In this document: piece after piece, positions 1-13,467 of the stretch
How positions within the stretch are numbered: position 1 is the stretch's first letter
How the letters are laid out: every line of letters starts with the position of its first letter
From: Symbiodinium natans
Taxonomy: Eukaryota > Sar > Dinophyceae > Suessiales > Symbiodiniaceae
DNA length: 35,000 nucleotides
Direction of reading: 5' to 3'
NCBI GenBank assembly: GCA_905221605.1
Contig: CAJNDS010000023.1
Coordinates: 1 to 35,000 of the forward strand
Made by a program: the position numbers and the translations under genes
Notes under the pieces: model-generated
Databases searched by the model: none
Seen by the model: the letters and a program-made list of their open reading frames with translations, nothing else
Told to the model about the DNA's origin: nothing

Positions 1-430
1 CCCCCCCCCCCCCCCCTACTGCGCTCTGGTTTGTGAGCAGTTCCTGATGCTACCAGTTTCTGATTGCTGTTTCTGATTCGCGCTGGCTTCTGATTCGTAG
101 TGTAGCCCCATTTTGTGTGATTTTGCTCATCGACTCGCATGCTGGTCTCCCAGGATTCAGCGGCTGAATGCTGGTGCTTTGTTTCTGATTCCGGGTCACC
201 GCCTCGCCTGCTGGTCTCCTTCGATTCAGCGGCCGCTTTTCGACTTTCAGTTTCTGAGCTCAAGTGATTGCAGGGGAGGTTCCTGTCTAGAGTCTAAACC
301 CAATCTGCGTCCATTTAGGGGGGGTGGGATCCAGCAGGTTGCTGAAATCAGAAACACCAGCCTGCACAATTTACTGGCCAAGAACGTTGCACCATGTGAT
401 CAGGCGGTCCTTCCTCTTCTTCTGCTAGAA
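1..430. repeat. Poly-C end and degenerate direct repeat
   Basis: The window opens with a run of 16 C. Two similar segments follow, about 135-166 and 203-233, both of the form TCGC.TGCTGGTCTCC then GATTCAGCGGC, inside a stretch with repeated TTTCTGATTC words (56-72, 180-192). I see no exon here on either strand. It looks like degenerate non-coding repeat. Confidence 0.5.
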
Positions 431-745
431 ACGTCTCTCTCTCTCTCTCTCTCTGTGTCTTTCTTTGGGGCCCTCACTCTCACTTTCACTCTCACTCGCA
501 CTCCCACTCTCACACTCGCTCTTACTCTTACTCTCACTCTCACTCTCACCCTCGCTCTCGCTCTCACTCTCACTCTCTCTCTGTCTCTCTGTCTCTCTGT
601 CTCCTCTTCTTCTTCTTCTTCTTCTTCTTCTTCTTCTTCTTCTTCTTCTTCTTCTTCTTCTTCTTCTTCTTCTTCTTCTTCTTCTTCTTCTTCTTCTTCT
701 TCTTCTTCTTCTTCTTCTTCTTCTCCGCTCTCTCTCTCTCTCTCT
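431..745. repeat. Compound CT / CTT microsatellite
   Basis: A pyrimidine-only tract: (CT)n with interruptions at about 431-600, then an almost perfect CTT/TTC run of about 40 units at 605-724, then CT again to about 745. Reading frames through it give only poly-Ser, poly-Leu or poly-Arg/Lys and are artefacts of the repeat. A mirror-symmetric polypyrimidine tract of this length could form triplex DNA. Confidence 0.95.
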
Positions 746-1857
746 GTCCCGTCCTGCCTGGGTTCGCATAAGCGGCCTGGAGCCTAAACCTCAGCAGCAC
801 AACATTCCAAACAAGACTGTACCGTCTAGGCAAGAACAGCCAAGCTAAACTCGTGCCGGACTCAGAGGCCAACTTTGGCGAATGCATGTAGTACTTCTCT
901 CTGCGCTCAATCGGTGCTGTGGAAAAAGCCCCCGTCCTCATGTCATTGCACCAAACCGCCACCTAAACAAAAGCGATTGCCATGTTGCTTGAAGGTTGTA
1001 TGACTACGTTTGGCATACCCCCTGGGTGGTGAACCACCAGAAGAAAACACACAGCACGATGTAACCGGTGTGATGAACCTCACACAAACATAAACTATAG
1101 AATGCAGCGGCACAGCGGTCACACGGTGCACAAGCGGTGCTGTCCGAGGCTGCTGCATTGAAGACGTGTTGGCGAGTCACGAAGTGCTGCGCCCAGAAGT
1201 ACTTCCAGAAGGGTGCACGCCTCCAGTTCAGGCGTGCTTCTATATGTTCAAAGCCCATGTGAGGAGTTGCAAGAAGCAAGCCAGCCTGTAGTTTGGAATC
1301 TCGAAGGCTCCATGAAGTCCTGATGTGAAAAGTGGCCATAATGGCCCACGCCAGCTGCATGCAAGTGAAGCATGGCGGTCCGCCGCCATTGAAAGAGATG
1401 AACTCATCTGGCTTGATGTTTCGCTCTAGGGGAGCAATGACCTTGTTAAGCCGTTTCGCTGAACGAACGAGATCATTTTCAAAGTACTGAGCAACTGAGC
1501 AAGCAGCTGAGCGAGCGATCCGAGACAACAGCATCTCTCGTGTGCGGCCTCTGTGCAGGAAAGGAAGCAAGGAACAAAAGATTCCAGCCAACAGGATGTT
1601 CCTTGCCTGGTGTCCACGAGGCCGAGTTTGGAAATCAAAAATCCCTCTTGACTTGCTGATTGCGGCATTCAGGGCGGCAGCTGAGGATGTTTCAGAGCAT
1701 GGCATACACGATGCACAACAGGCAATGTTGCTCGACCTTTGTTTTGGCTGTTCCTGCCACGGATCCAAACTTCCGAGAAGTGGAAGACTTGTCAGCAGCA
1801 GGAGCATTGCACGTAGCTGCTTCACTAAAGGAAACTATGGGATGCGCGAAGCTGTTA
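746..1857. other. No supported gene
   Basis: The minus strand has a long open frame at 1004-1825, but it shows no family motif and no even conservation-like pattern. Other minus frames here are broken by stops. Exons continuing the dehydratase gene (1858-2290) would be expected on this side, yet I could not recognise any. It is best left as intron or intergenic sequence of unknown content. Confidence 0.35.
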
Positions 1858-2290
1858 GAGATGCTGAGCGAGTCCGATGATCGAGCCCGACTGCAGAGCT
1901 GCATCCAGCAGAGACGGATGTGAGCTGAGAGACCTTTCCCAGTCTTCCGCATCCTCTTGGATCTGGTACACTGCATAGGCAGCGGCCTCAAACTCGTCAC
2001 CTGCCACCATGGCAGTTCTCTGTAAGGACTCGAGGCACACCATGGCTGATCTTGCCTTTGGCTGGAGTGCTCCGACCTATGGCCATATCAACAGCACGGT
2101 ACCTGAACAGATGAACAGAATCAAGCACACTGCAAGCATTCTGGTTTCAAGCTGGTTTCAACTGCCTTCAACACGCGCCTGGGTCCATAGGCAATGCCAG
2201 AGTTGCGGAAGTGGACGTAGAATGCCGTTTTTTCTGCCTCGGAACACTGCAGCCCACATGGAGGCTCGACAGCAGCACACAATCTTCCAC
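1858..2290 (-). CDS. Polyketide-synthase-type dehydratase domain (partial, two exons)
   Basis: Two minus-strand exons match the second hot-dog fold of a PKS/FAS dehydratase (DH) domain. Exon one ends at 2175 and encodes FYVHFRNSGIAYGPRR, the usual 'G..YGP' signature. A GT donor at 2174 and an AG acceptor at 2030-2029 give a 146 bp intron. Exon two (2028 to about 1858) continues with SLQRTAMVAGDEFEA and then HPSLLDAALQSGSI. The spacing from YGP to GDE, and the HPxLLDxxxQ motif with its catalytic Asp, are those of modular PKS DH domains. The first hot-dog half with the catalytic HxxxG was not found, nor KS, AT, KR or ACP, so the protein is incomplete here. The same fold occurs in PUFA and fatty-acid synthases; the YGP and HP..LD pair favours PKS-like. 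The TPR exons just upstream may belong to the same gene. Confidence 0.62.
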
Positions 2291-2489
2291 GAAATGAGCG
2301 AATCACTTCAAAGACTTAGCATCAACAGCTGATAGCACAGATACTTGCAAAGCAAGCCACTTTCTTGAAAGTGGAGCCAACTGCCATGGTAGAGGATGTG
2401 GTCGATACAGCATTGGCGCGGATGAAATCTCCAGAGGGGCCCACATCCCTGACAGTGGCAAAACGACGACACCAAGGCCGGACGCGCCG

Positions 2490-5780
<3,291 letters not shown>

Positions 5781-6835
5781 TGTCTGTGCCTGCAGGCAAA
5801 GCTTTCTTTACATGTTGATGAAACAGAGTACAGAACGAAACCATACCAAACCAATGCGGGAAAGCTTAGACTCGCAACGTAGATCCGCGAGAGCAGAGTG
5901 TTGGAATTTCTGCAGTGCCACCAGCCATCGAGTCGGTTCTCTCGGGAGGCTCGGGTTCGCGATGTTTCGACTGTTCGGTTAGGTCAGTTTTCTCTGGCAC
6001 GGCATGGTAGAGCGGGGACAACATCTTTGATCTCCTCTGAAACATCCGACCTCCGTGAGTGCAGGCGAGTACTCGCCCTTTAGAATCTTGGCGTGGATCG
6101 ATTCGTGTAGGGCGGTCCAGGATCCCACCTGGACAGGGGAACTAGGAAAAACACCGCCGACTGTCATAACGGTTTCAGCGTGCTCGTCCCGGGCCTTTGG
6201 CTGCTTTAAACTCTGGATATGCATCATTTTGGATCATTTGGTCACTTGCTGGGGGATACTTCATGAAGTTTTTGGGATTTCTCTGACACTTTTATCCGCC
6301 GGTCCGACCCTGGCCTCGAGACTGCCGTGCAAAAGGTCGGCAGCCTGCACGAAGAATTGTTCTGTGAAAATGGACCCCCAGCTGCCTTCAGCCACGTGTC
6401 CCCAGCCTGAGACCAATCCAACGACTCAAGTGTCATCATTGTGCTTGGCTTGCAGGCTCTCTTTGGCAAGTCCAAGCATTCAGCGTTTTACGCGCGTGCC
6501 GCTAGCTTTCGTGTCTTGCGGTCTTAGCTTTGGGGCTCGTTCACGAATAGGATCGACATGATTCAGAACTACACCAGCAAGGAAACGATTCGTAGTAAAC
6601 CTAGTGTTGGGACTGTCTTGAATCAGGAACCAAATGTTCCTCTGAACCTCTGCACGCATTCAGCAAGCATGCACCACTTCAAGGGCAAAAGCGACCTGAA
6701 GCGCGTATCCAAACGGGATGACATGCAATTTTTTTAAAGCGCATACAACCTCATGCGGCACCATATAGCACTGGCCCTCGGTTCATCTGCATACTAAGAT
6801 GTGACACCCCTGGATTGAAACACTCACAAGGGAAG
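5781..6835. other. No confident gene; possible exon fragment
   Basis: Minus-strand frames around 6060-6220 contain an open segment (HESIHAKILKGEYSPALTEV) that could be a further upstream exon of the TPR gene, but no splice site or motif settles it. The rest, including the AT-richer 6560-6800 stretch, shows nothing recognisable and may be the intergenic spacer downstream of the TLP18.3-like gene. Confidence 0.3.
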
Positions 6836-8187
6836 TCAAGCGTTGTGCTTCTGCAGGATCTTAAGGACCTGTTCTTCAGGCAACACCCGCAAGAATCGCT
6901 TTGTTGTATCATCACTCAAACCAAACAGGCAAGCTGCCACGTTCTTGGTAGCTTCCTGGATTGCCAAATCAGGACCTATTCGATCCACAGTAGGGGGAAA
7001 TCCATACTTGTCTGCCACGCTCAGAATGTAGTCGTTGGTCAACCGGTACTGAAAGCGCTCTTGCAGACGAAAGCCAACCTGAACAGTCATCAGAGGCAAT
7101 GGTCGCCCCGTCCGTTTCTGGAAACGTTCCTCCAGGGAAGAAAGTTCATGCCATCCCACACGAAAGAAGAACCCGTTACGAGTACCATTCCATGCAGCTC
7201 CTCAGCAAGGATTACCACGCTCGCCGAGTCCGTTCCCAGCCTCTTGCTGATTGGTCTTAAATATTCCTCAGAGCGCTGGTTGACACAGGGCATAGAGAAG
7301 CAAGGACAAAGGCACACGCGAAAACTCCTCAGTGGCAGGTAGCCTGGAATGCATCACGATCTGTCTGAAGATCTCTGGGAGGGCAGATCACTCCTTAAAG
7401 CCCACGTGATTGGATACTCGAATCTCTCAGGAGTATTGGCCTCCTCTTGGACTTTTGGGCCAAGTATAAACGAAGCCATGACAAGCAGGAAAAAGCAACT
7501 GAGCAGCGCACGCAGCTTCAAGCCTGTGTCGGCTTGTAGCTTCTTCAGCAATCGCTCCAAGTACTTTTCCGTGGAAGGTGCCAGCAAATTCGTTTCATCA
7601 ACTACATACAGGGATGCGCTAGCTGCGCTCTCCTCTTCTGCTTTTGCACTGGCTTCCACCTGCAGCTTTAGGAGCGCATCAAGATACAACGTGGTACCTC
7701 GACGTTGTTCCTTCCTTCGCAAGGCTTACATTAATGGCGTACAACCATCAGCACGTCACAACCAAGGGACTCCCATTTCGCTGGCAATGGCCCCTGCCAA
7801 AGCAATCCAGGATCGTCGCCTCTCAGAGCCCATGCCTCCACTAAGCACACGTCCTGTAACAAAGAAGCGATTTGGGTGGTCTCAGGCATGAAACCCGACA
7901 AGTGAAAGCCATCTCTCTCTGTCACAGCAGTTACTAGTGTGCTGGTAGCGTGTGGCATCATGCGGCATCTGTCCAGCAGGGGCCGTGTCCGGCAGCGACA
8001 TGAAGCCTCAAAGCCAAGGATGCACACGGAACCCAACACAGTCTGACACATTGACAAGTAACAATCTGTAACAAAAGATGTTCAAAGGCTGATGCAAATA
8101 GGTCCAGTGGCCATTGCCAAGGTTCACGAAAGCAAAGAAAGGCACCACCAAGAAGGCTGCGCCGGCGGCGCTTCTGGCGGTGGCCAT
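6836..8187 (-). CDS. TLP18.3/Psb32-like thylakoid lumen protein (TPM domain)
   Basis: A minus-strand gene. Proposed exons: 8187-8118 (ATG; MATARSAAGAAFLVVPFFAF, a hydrophobic signal peptide ending in an F-V motif), 7853-7780 (GSERRRSWIALAGAIAS, a twin-arginine-like lumen-targeting segment), 7659 to about 7510 and about 7466-7420 (LYVVDETNLLAPSTEKYLER, then TGLKLRAL), 7266-7180 (29 codons, LGTDSASVVILAEELHGMVL) and 7078-6836 (81 codons with stop; YRLTNDYILSVADKYGF, AIQEATKNVAACL). Frames join across GC (8117), GA (7779, 7419) and GT (7179) donors; only the small intron near 7.5 kb is unresolved. The order 'VVDE.N.L', 'L..DTG.K.R', '.RL...Y...ADKYG', 'A...A..N...CL' matches the TPM/TLP18.3 family, lumen proteins tied to photosystem II repair. 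The signal peptide, F-V motif and RR segment match dinoflagellate plastid routing. The mature part appears to end without the C-terminal membrane helix of Psb32. Family assignment is by pattern memory only. Confidence 0.62.
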
Positions 8188-9140
8188 GATTTCTCAAGCG
8201 AATACAAAGGGCTATAGCGGACGACATGTTGGAACAACGACGCAGAGATACTGTTTCAGCTTTAGATAGTTTTGAGCTTCAGTTGTCCTGCTTGTTAACA
8301 CTTGACAACGCCCAGGTCTTCAACCTCAAGTTTCCAAAATCATAGATCCTCATGCGGCCATGCTGTCAGCCAACATTGCAGCACGAAAAACCTCCAGTTC
8401 CGAGTTGCATCTCTGTAAGAGCTTGTCTCTTTAATGTGGAGCTTGGGCAACACGACGTTCTTGGAAAGCTGTTCACTTCGCAGGGAACTGCGGCAACTGA
8501 TGTTCGCCGGATGTTCGCTGATCTCATGTCAAATTTCCAAAAAACGGCCAACGACGCCAACGACGCCAACGCTTGAGAGCATTTTCCAAGAGTCCAACTT
8601 CTGCCAACCTGAGCTCTTGGCTTTTGGAGTAGCGAAGAGCTTCTGCGCACATCAATTTGTTTTAAGTGTTTGCGGTTCACTTGGAATGGCTTCGCATGCT
8701 CAGCACCGAGTTGTCCGGGAACTTTTTACGGCAATTTGCCGTATCTGCAAAAAGTGTGGAAGCCAACAGCATCCCCTGTTTTATATATATGTTCTCGCGG
8801 TTGTATCTTTCACGGTAGCGGAATACGCGGCTGCCAAGAAAAGCCGTCTTGATGATGCTACACGCAGCAGGGCAAGCAAAGTAAAGCAGGAACGAAAGGA
8901 AGGTGCGCACATGCCATGGTGGCCTGGCGCACTCGCCTATCCAAGCTACTTTCTTGCAACTTGCATCCACCTTGGGCCTCAGACAAAACTTGGGCGTGCT
9001 GGCATCTTCTCCGCTATTCCACTTACAGTTAGGCATGATCTGAGTAGCTTTCTGGGTTTCGCGGACCGGTAGGGTACTCACCGGTGCCCTGCTCAAGACG
9101 TCACCCTTCCAGATACTGCAGAATTATGTAGAATACCTGT
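8188..9140. other. No supported gene (likely spacer upstream of the TLP18.3-like gene)
   Basis: The plus strand has a 212-codon open frame (8434-9072) with one hydrophobic stretch (PLFYIYVLAVVSFTVAEYAA), and the minus strand has overlapping frames, but none shows a known motif or a clear splice pattern. A short direct repeat ACGCCAACG occurs at 8550-8572. By position, this stretch should hold the 5' flank of the TLP18.3-like gene. Confidence 0.35.
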
Positions 9141-10885
9141 CTTACCAAGCGTAGAATTTCCAGACAGGCTGGCGGACTTTTCTTGGCGCTCAGGACTCAT
9201 CTTGAGAGCTCGAAAGACTCGAAGACGATCTACACTTGACCTTGGTGTGCTGTCCATGAGCAAATTGCTCCAAATAACGACGCAATGCAGCTTTGGAACC
9301 AGAGCCGCTTGCAGCAGCTTGTCCACGGTGTCGCTTTGCCAGCCGTGAACAACCACACTAGCAGTTCTTGAGGCCTTGCCCAAAAGATTCCACAAGCAAA
9401 GGCAAGGGATCAGTGCGAGTGGAAACCGACCTTGCATGGCGCTGCTAACACTGCCCATATGTGCCACTTCCCCACTTCCACTTGCCCCATCTGCACCGCT
9501 AACTGATTTCTGCCACCCATTGGCCCCTTGCCTCACTTGCCTTGCAGGCCCTGTCGGCCTCTCTTCCCCTTCCTTTCCCCTCCCCTGTTCCGCCGCCCTA
9601 AGCCTCCCCGCCCCTTGGCTCACCATGGGATGGCCCCAAGTCATTTATGCGGAGGAGCAAGAGGGGCAATATCAATTAGCTCTTCCGGAAAAGCAAGTGG
9701 GGCAAAACGGGGCAAAACGGGGCAAAGAATGTTGGGGATTATGATGCGCCACCTCATCAAGTGAGGCTACCGAGCTCGACAATGTCGATGTGGAATCCAT
9801 TTCCGATGCAACCTGCAAAGGCCATGGCTTTGACAAAGCTTGCACGCAGGATGCCAGCCGTGAAGCCTCGTATCTTCGGTGCCACAAAGAAACCCAAGCA
9901 CCTCTGCATCTCTCATTCCGCTCAGAGGATTTGTTCAAACCTCCCTCCCCGTATTCTCATGCAATCTCGGACCATCTCAGGCGCCTGGAGATACACTCCA
10001 ACAACAGCAGCTGGCCTGGAGTCATACAGGAACACGTCACTCGTTTGTCTGATGGCATCTAGAAGCCTCTTCCGACTTGTAGCGCAGGGGCATCTAGCTC
10101 CGTCTACATCTTCCACGCGCCAGCGTATGGCTCAATCACAGCATAGCTTCTGCTCTGGCAACTCTAGCATTGGAGGATGCTACGAATGCCAAGGTGTTCT
10201 TAGGGTTCTTTTAGTGTCACCAAGTCTGTCCTGCAAGCACCACGTAGGGGAGGGTGTGTATGTTGACAAGCAGTGCATTGAACCACTCTGACCGAATACT
10301 CTGGAATCAAGAATTCTCAGGTAGATGGTCTTCATGTCGCATCAGATACATCTAAACGACAGAGTGGGCATCCCGCATGTCAAGAACAGAGTACAAGTTA
10401 GATCAGACGCTGCCCATGATTGCCCATGCATCGTCGAAGGCACTCGAAAGGAAGGAGAGTTTGCGCACACGGATGGCAGGCCCTCAAAATACATGTTCCA
10501 GCGAGCATATGCAACATGCACCGAACCGTCAAACAGAGACGCATCAAAACCGAGCAAGGGAATGCAACACAGTCCAGACACCCTTTCACTAAACGCCTAC
10601 GTGCACACAGTTTCTGGACTCGTCTTGCTGGCAGCTCGAATCCTGTCTGCATGATCTTGCGGCCGCCTTTGCCAGGTGCATGGCACTCACATCTGCAAGT
10701 CAGCGAAGTTCATCCATTCCTTTGGTGGTCGCTGTCGTCCGACTCGGAGTCCCTGCAGAATGAAACTTGCATGAGCCAAATCGGTCGCAGAAGAATGTCA
10801 CGAATGTGTGCACTCTCTTCATCCTCCAAAATATGACAGACTCTTCCAGCCTGCGGGTGGGATTTGCTGGCCTCCGCCCAGCTCA
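9141..10885 (-). CDS. Unidentified multi-exon gene, fragments only
   Basis: I do not recognise this gene. Minus-strand segments with protein-like composition occur in this order: about 10880-10765 (AGRVCHILEDEESAHIRDIL), 10465-10405 (KLSFLSSAFDDAWAIMGS, followed by a GT donor), 10130-9955 (RKRLLDAIRQTSDVFLYDSR, then AAVVGVYLQAPEMVRDCMR), 9905-9765 (RASFVKAMAFAGCIGNGFHI, then a stop near 9763) and 9335-9150 (VVVHGWQSDTVDKLLQAALV, then PKLHCVVIWSN). The last resembles the start of a nucleotide-binding or RCK-like fold in its alternating hydrophobic pattern, but this is weak. Some segments could belong to two neighbouring genes. Between 9440 and 9640 the sequence is C/T-rich and reads as low-complexity Pro/Leu. 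Confidence 0.35.
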
Positions 10886-11854
10886 CTGAGCATCCCTCAA
10901 CTCCTGACCCATACAAAACGAGGATGAAAACCAAATAACTGAGCAGCGTGGCCGGACTCTCATGTTGCTCCTCGGGCAGCATTTCTCGTGGCAGTGAACT
11001 GGGCAGGTCCTGACGCAAGGATCAACTAAGCACATGGTCACAAACAACGTCTCTGTCGTGGTTCATGGAAGCGTGCGACCTCAGCGTTGGTGCGTTACCT
11101 GTGCTATGCGCTTCTTACCACACCCCTCGCAAATAGTTTACTGCTGTTTGCTTGGCAAGCACTCTTTTGATGCCAGCAACGTGAAACATGTATCGACCAC
11201 CAACGAGAAAGCAACCCACCCCAAAAGATAAACACGAGACTACCCATCAAACTACCGATTGCCTGTGGAAGGAAAGTTCACACTCAAAGATGTTCAAAAC
11301 TCCCGGCTTCTGATTGAATTATAATGCTGGACAAGGAAAATTTCAAAAATGATTTGGCTTGAGGCATGCCCCACAACTGCTTCAGCATGGTGGTTCTTCG
11401 GTTGGACTAGTATCAATTCTCAGAAGAGGCCCTCTCCTAGAATCCAAAACGCAGCACGTGCCATTGGAGCCTGGTGTCGCAAGCTGCACTGCAACGAACG
11501 ATGAAAACACGGAATGCATAATTGGATGGGTGCGCCGAAAAGGTCGGATTTCAGGGTCTGGGGGATGGTCTTGAAAGGTTATGATGCTTGGGTCTATGTG
11601 TAGCGGCTCTTGGCTTTACCTCCAAGGCTTCTAGGGGTGAGGGTCTTCAGATTCTTCGGGCAACTTCAGGGTTTCGGCCTTTCATCTGGAGGTGTGAGTG
11701 CTTTGGGTTCAAGGGGGTAACAGGCAAATCAGCCAAGCACAACTCAGCAAACAGGAGTGCAAATCAGAAAACACGGCGGTGCAAATCAGAAAACACCAAG
11801 GCACGAATCAGAAACAAAAGTCAGCAAGGGTGGGCGCAATGTTTTTTCCCCCCT
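10886..11854. other. No supported gene
   Basis: Short open frames on both strands have no family motif. From about 11575 the sequence becomes G/T-rich on the plus strand (GGGTTTCGG, GGGTTCAAGGGGG), and 11740-11820 has three near-copies of CAAATCAGAAAACA. This is transitional to the telomere-like tract that follows. Confidence 0.45.
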
Positions 11855-12885
11855 AAAATCAGTCAACCCTAAAACCCCAAAAACCCCTAAACCCGAAAAA
11901 CCCCGAAACCCTTAAAAAAAACCTAAACCCTAACAAACCCCTAAACCCTAAATCCTAAACAATAAACCCGAAAAAACAATAAACCCTACACCCAAAAACA
12001 CCTAAGCACTAAAAACCCCTCAACTTCAAACCCCGAAAACTCTAAACCGTACAAACCCCAAATCCAAACCGTAAAAAACCCTAAACCCTAAAAACCCCTA
12101 AACATAGGCATGCCTTTTCAAACCCATCATGCGAGCATTGTGTTTGCAAAGGGGGGGGGGGAGGGGGGGGGCTGCCCCCCCCCCCCCCCCCCCCCGCCCC
12201 GCCCAACCCCCCCCCCTTCCCCCCGCTCTATTTTTATTCGAACCCATCATGCGAGTGTTGTGTTTGCAAATGGGAGGGCGGGCTAAAAATCCCTAAACCC
12301 TAAACCCCCAAAACCCCTAAAGCCTGAAACCCCTAAGCCCTAATACCATAAAAAAACCCCGAAACCCTAAACCCCAAAAGCCCAACCCTACACCCTAAAA
12401 CCCACTAAAGCCTAAAAAACCCTGAGGCCTAAACCAAAAAAAATAAACCCTAAAAACCCCTAAACTCTAAACCCCCAAAAACCCTGCAAAACCTTGAACC
12501 CTAACCCTAGGAACCCTAAACCCTAAATCCTAAAAACCCCCTAAAGCCTCAAGCCCTCAACCCAAAACGAAACCTGAGCCCTAAGCCCTAAACCAAAAAA
12601 ACCCCAAACCCTAAAACCCCCTAAGCCCTCAACCCTAAAACGCCCCAAGACCTACACCCTAAAGGCCCTAAGCCCTAAACCCTGAAAACCCCTAAACCCT
12701 AAACCCTAACAACCCCTTATTTAAACAAAGCAAACCTTGCTGCTCGAGCGCAAGTGACAAATTTGTTACCATAGGGGTCTGTATAGGGGTCTATCGGCGC
12801 CTATCATAAGGAGGGTACTTAGTAGACCTATCTCCAATAAATGTGTTTTGGGGGAGATCCCTAAACCTAAACCCTAAAAGCACAC
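11855..12885. repeat. Interstitial telomere-like tract, degenerate CCCTAAA
   Basis: About 1 kb of variants of CCCTAAA, CCCCTAAA, CCCAAAA and CCCTAAGC, with short blocks of exact CCCTAAACCCTAAA. TTTAGGG is the plant-type telomere repeat also reported for dinoflagellates, so this looks like an old, decayed internal telomeric array. It is split by a G-hairpin repeat (12105-12290) and by a unique segment at about 12715-12850 that contains two copies of TAGGGGTCT. The C-rich strand is the plus strand throughout. Confidence 0.85.
12105..12290 (-). repeat. G-hairpin repeat, dispersed copy
   Basis: The unit reads CCCATCATGCGAGCATTGTG TTTGCAAA, a G tract (12149-12171), CTG, a C tract (12174-12220), GCTCTATTTTTATTCG and then a second CCCATCATGCGAG.GTTGTG TTTGCAAA. 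This is the reverse complement of the unit tandemly repeated at 14.05-15.98 kb and is shared with 34660-34880. The two TTTGCAAA motifs bracket the homopolymer hairpin. Confidence 0.8.
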
Positions 12886-12899
12886 CCTTAAACCTATCA

Positions 12900-13010
12900 T
12901 GTTAGCTTAGGTTAGGTTAGGTTAGGTTACGGGCCTGGCCTCTTGCATTGCAGATTAGGCTAGGGTTGGTTAGGTTAGGTTAGGTTAGGTTGGGTTGGGG
13001 TTGGGCTCTT
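12900..13010. repeat. TTAGG pentamer patches
   Basis: Two short runs of the five-base unit TTAGG/GGTTA (about 12906-12930 and 12965-13000), separated by about 35 bp of unique sequence; the second run drifts to TTGGG. The five-base unit differs from the seven-base tract next to it. It equals the arthropod telomere unit by sequence, but at four to five copies this may be chance or a local telomere-like derivative. Confidence 0.7.
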
Positions 13011-13467
13011 CTGTCCTTGCTCGCCCACTCCAAGCTACGGCGGTGGCCCGCCAGTGAGAGAGACCGATGTAAATTCATGGCTGTCCATGCATGCTGCTTC
13101 AAACCTCGCTGTTTTCTGCTGCTTTCTGAACCATGGGTGCGTGATTCATGGTCTTGTTTTCCGATTTAGGTAGCATCCGGGTTTAAGGTTTAGGGGCGCC
13201 TGGGCTTGTGGCTATTACGGCGTCAGGCCGCAGGATTCCTCCCTCAGCTTCCTTTCTCAATCTTGCTGGTAGGGTTTACGCTTTAAACCGCAAACGCTTC
13301 TGGGGCAAGAGGTTTTTGAGTTTGCCGTCCTTTGTGTGTGTTTTTAGAATTTAAGGGCTTTAGGTCTGAGGAGTCCGGGCGCACGTCTGACGCAACAACA
13401 GGCCTCCCTCCGGCCTACGAAAACAAGAGATAGAGCCCTTGCAAATCTACATGTCTTCCTTGTCCTC
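13011..13467. other. Spacer downstream of the EHD gene
   Basis: No exon was recognised. G/T-rich words such as GGTTTAGGGG and TAGGGTTTAC (13180-13290) show residual telomere-like character. If the EH-domain exon at 13551 uses the GA donor at 13482 instead of reading to the stop at 13468-13470, a last short exon could lie here. Confidence 0.4.

Noticed and set aside
113-787. 224-codon plus open frame
   Set aside because: More than half is the CT/CTT microsatellite read as Leu/Ser; the rest is degenerate repeat.
1004-1825. 273-codon minus open frame next to the dehydratase exons
   Set aside because: No recognisable motif, odd Cys/Trp-rich composition, and it does not continue the dehydratase in any frame. 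It might hide a short exon, but I cannot support one.
8434-9072. 212-codon plus open frame with one hydrophobic segment
   Set aside because: Opposite to every supported gene, without a family motif; the first third is low-complexity Thr/Pro from an ACGCCAACG repeat.
12900-13010. Arthropod contamination suggested by TTAGG
   Set aside because: Only a few units, embedded in sequence continuous with dinoflagellate-type genes and repeats.
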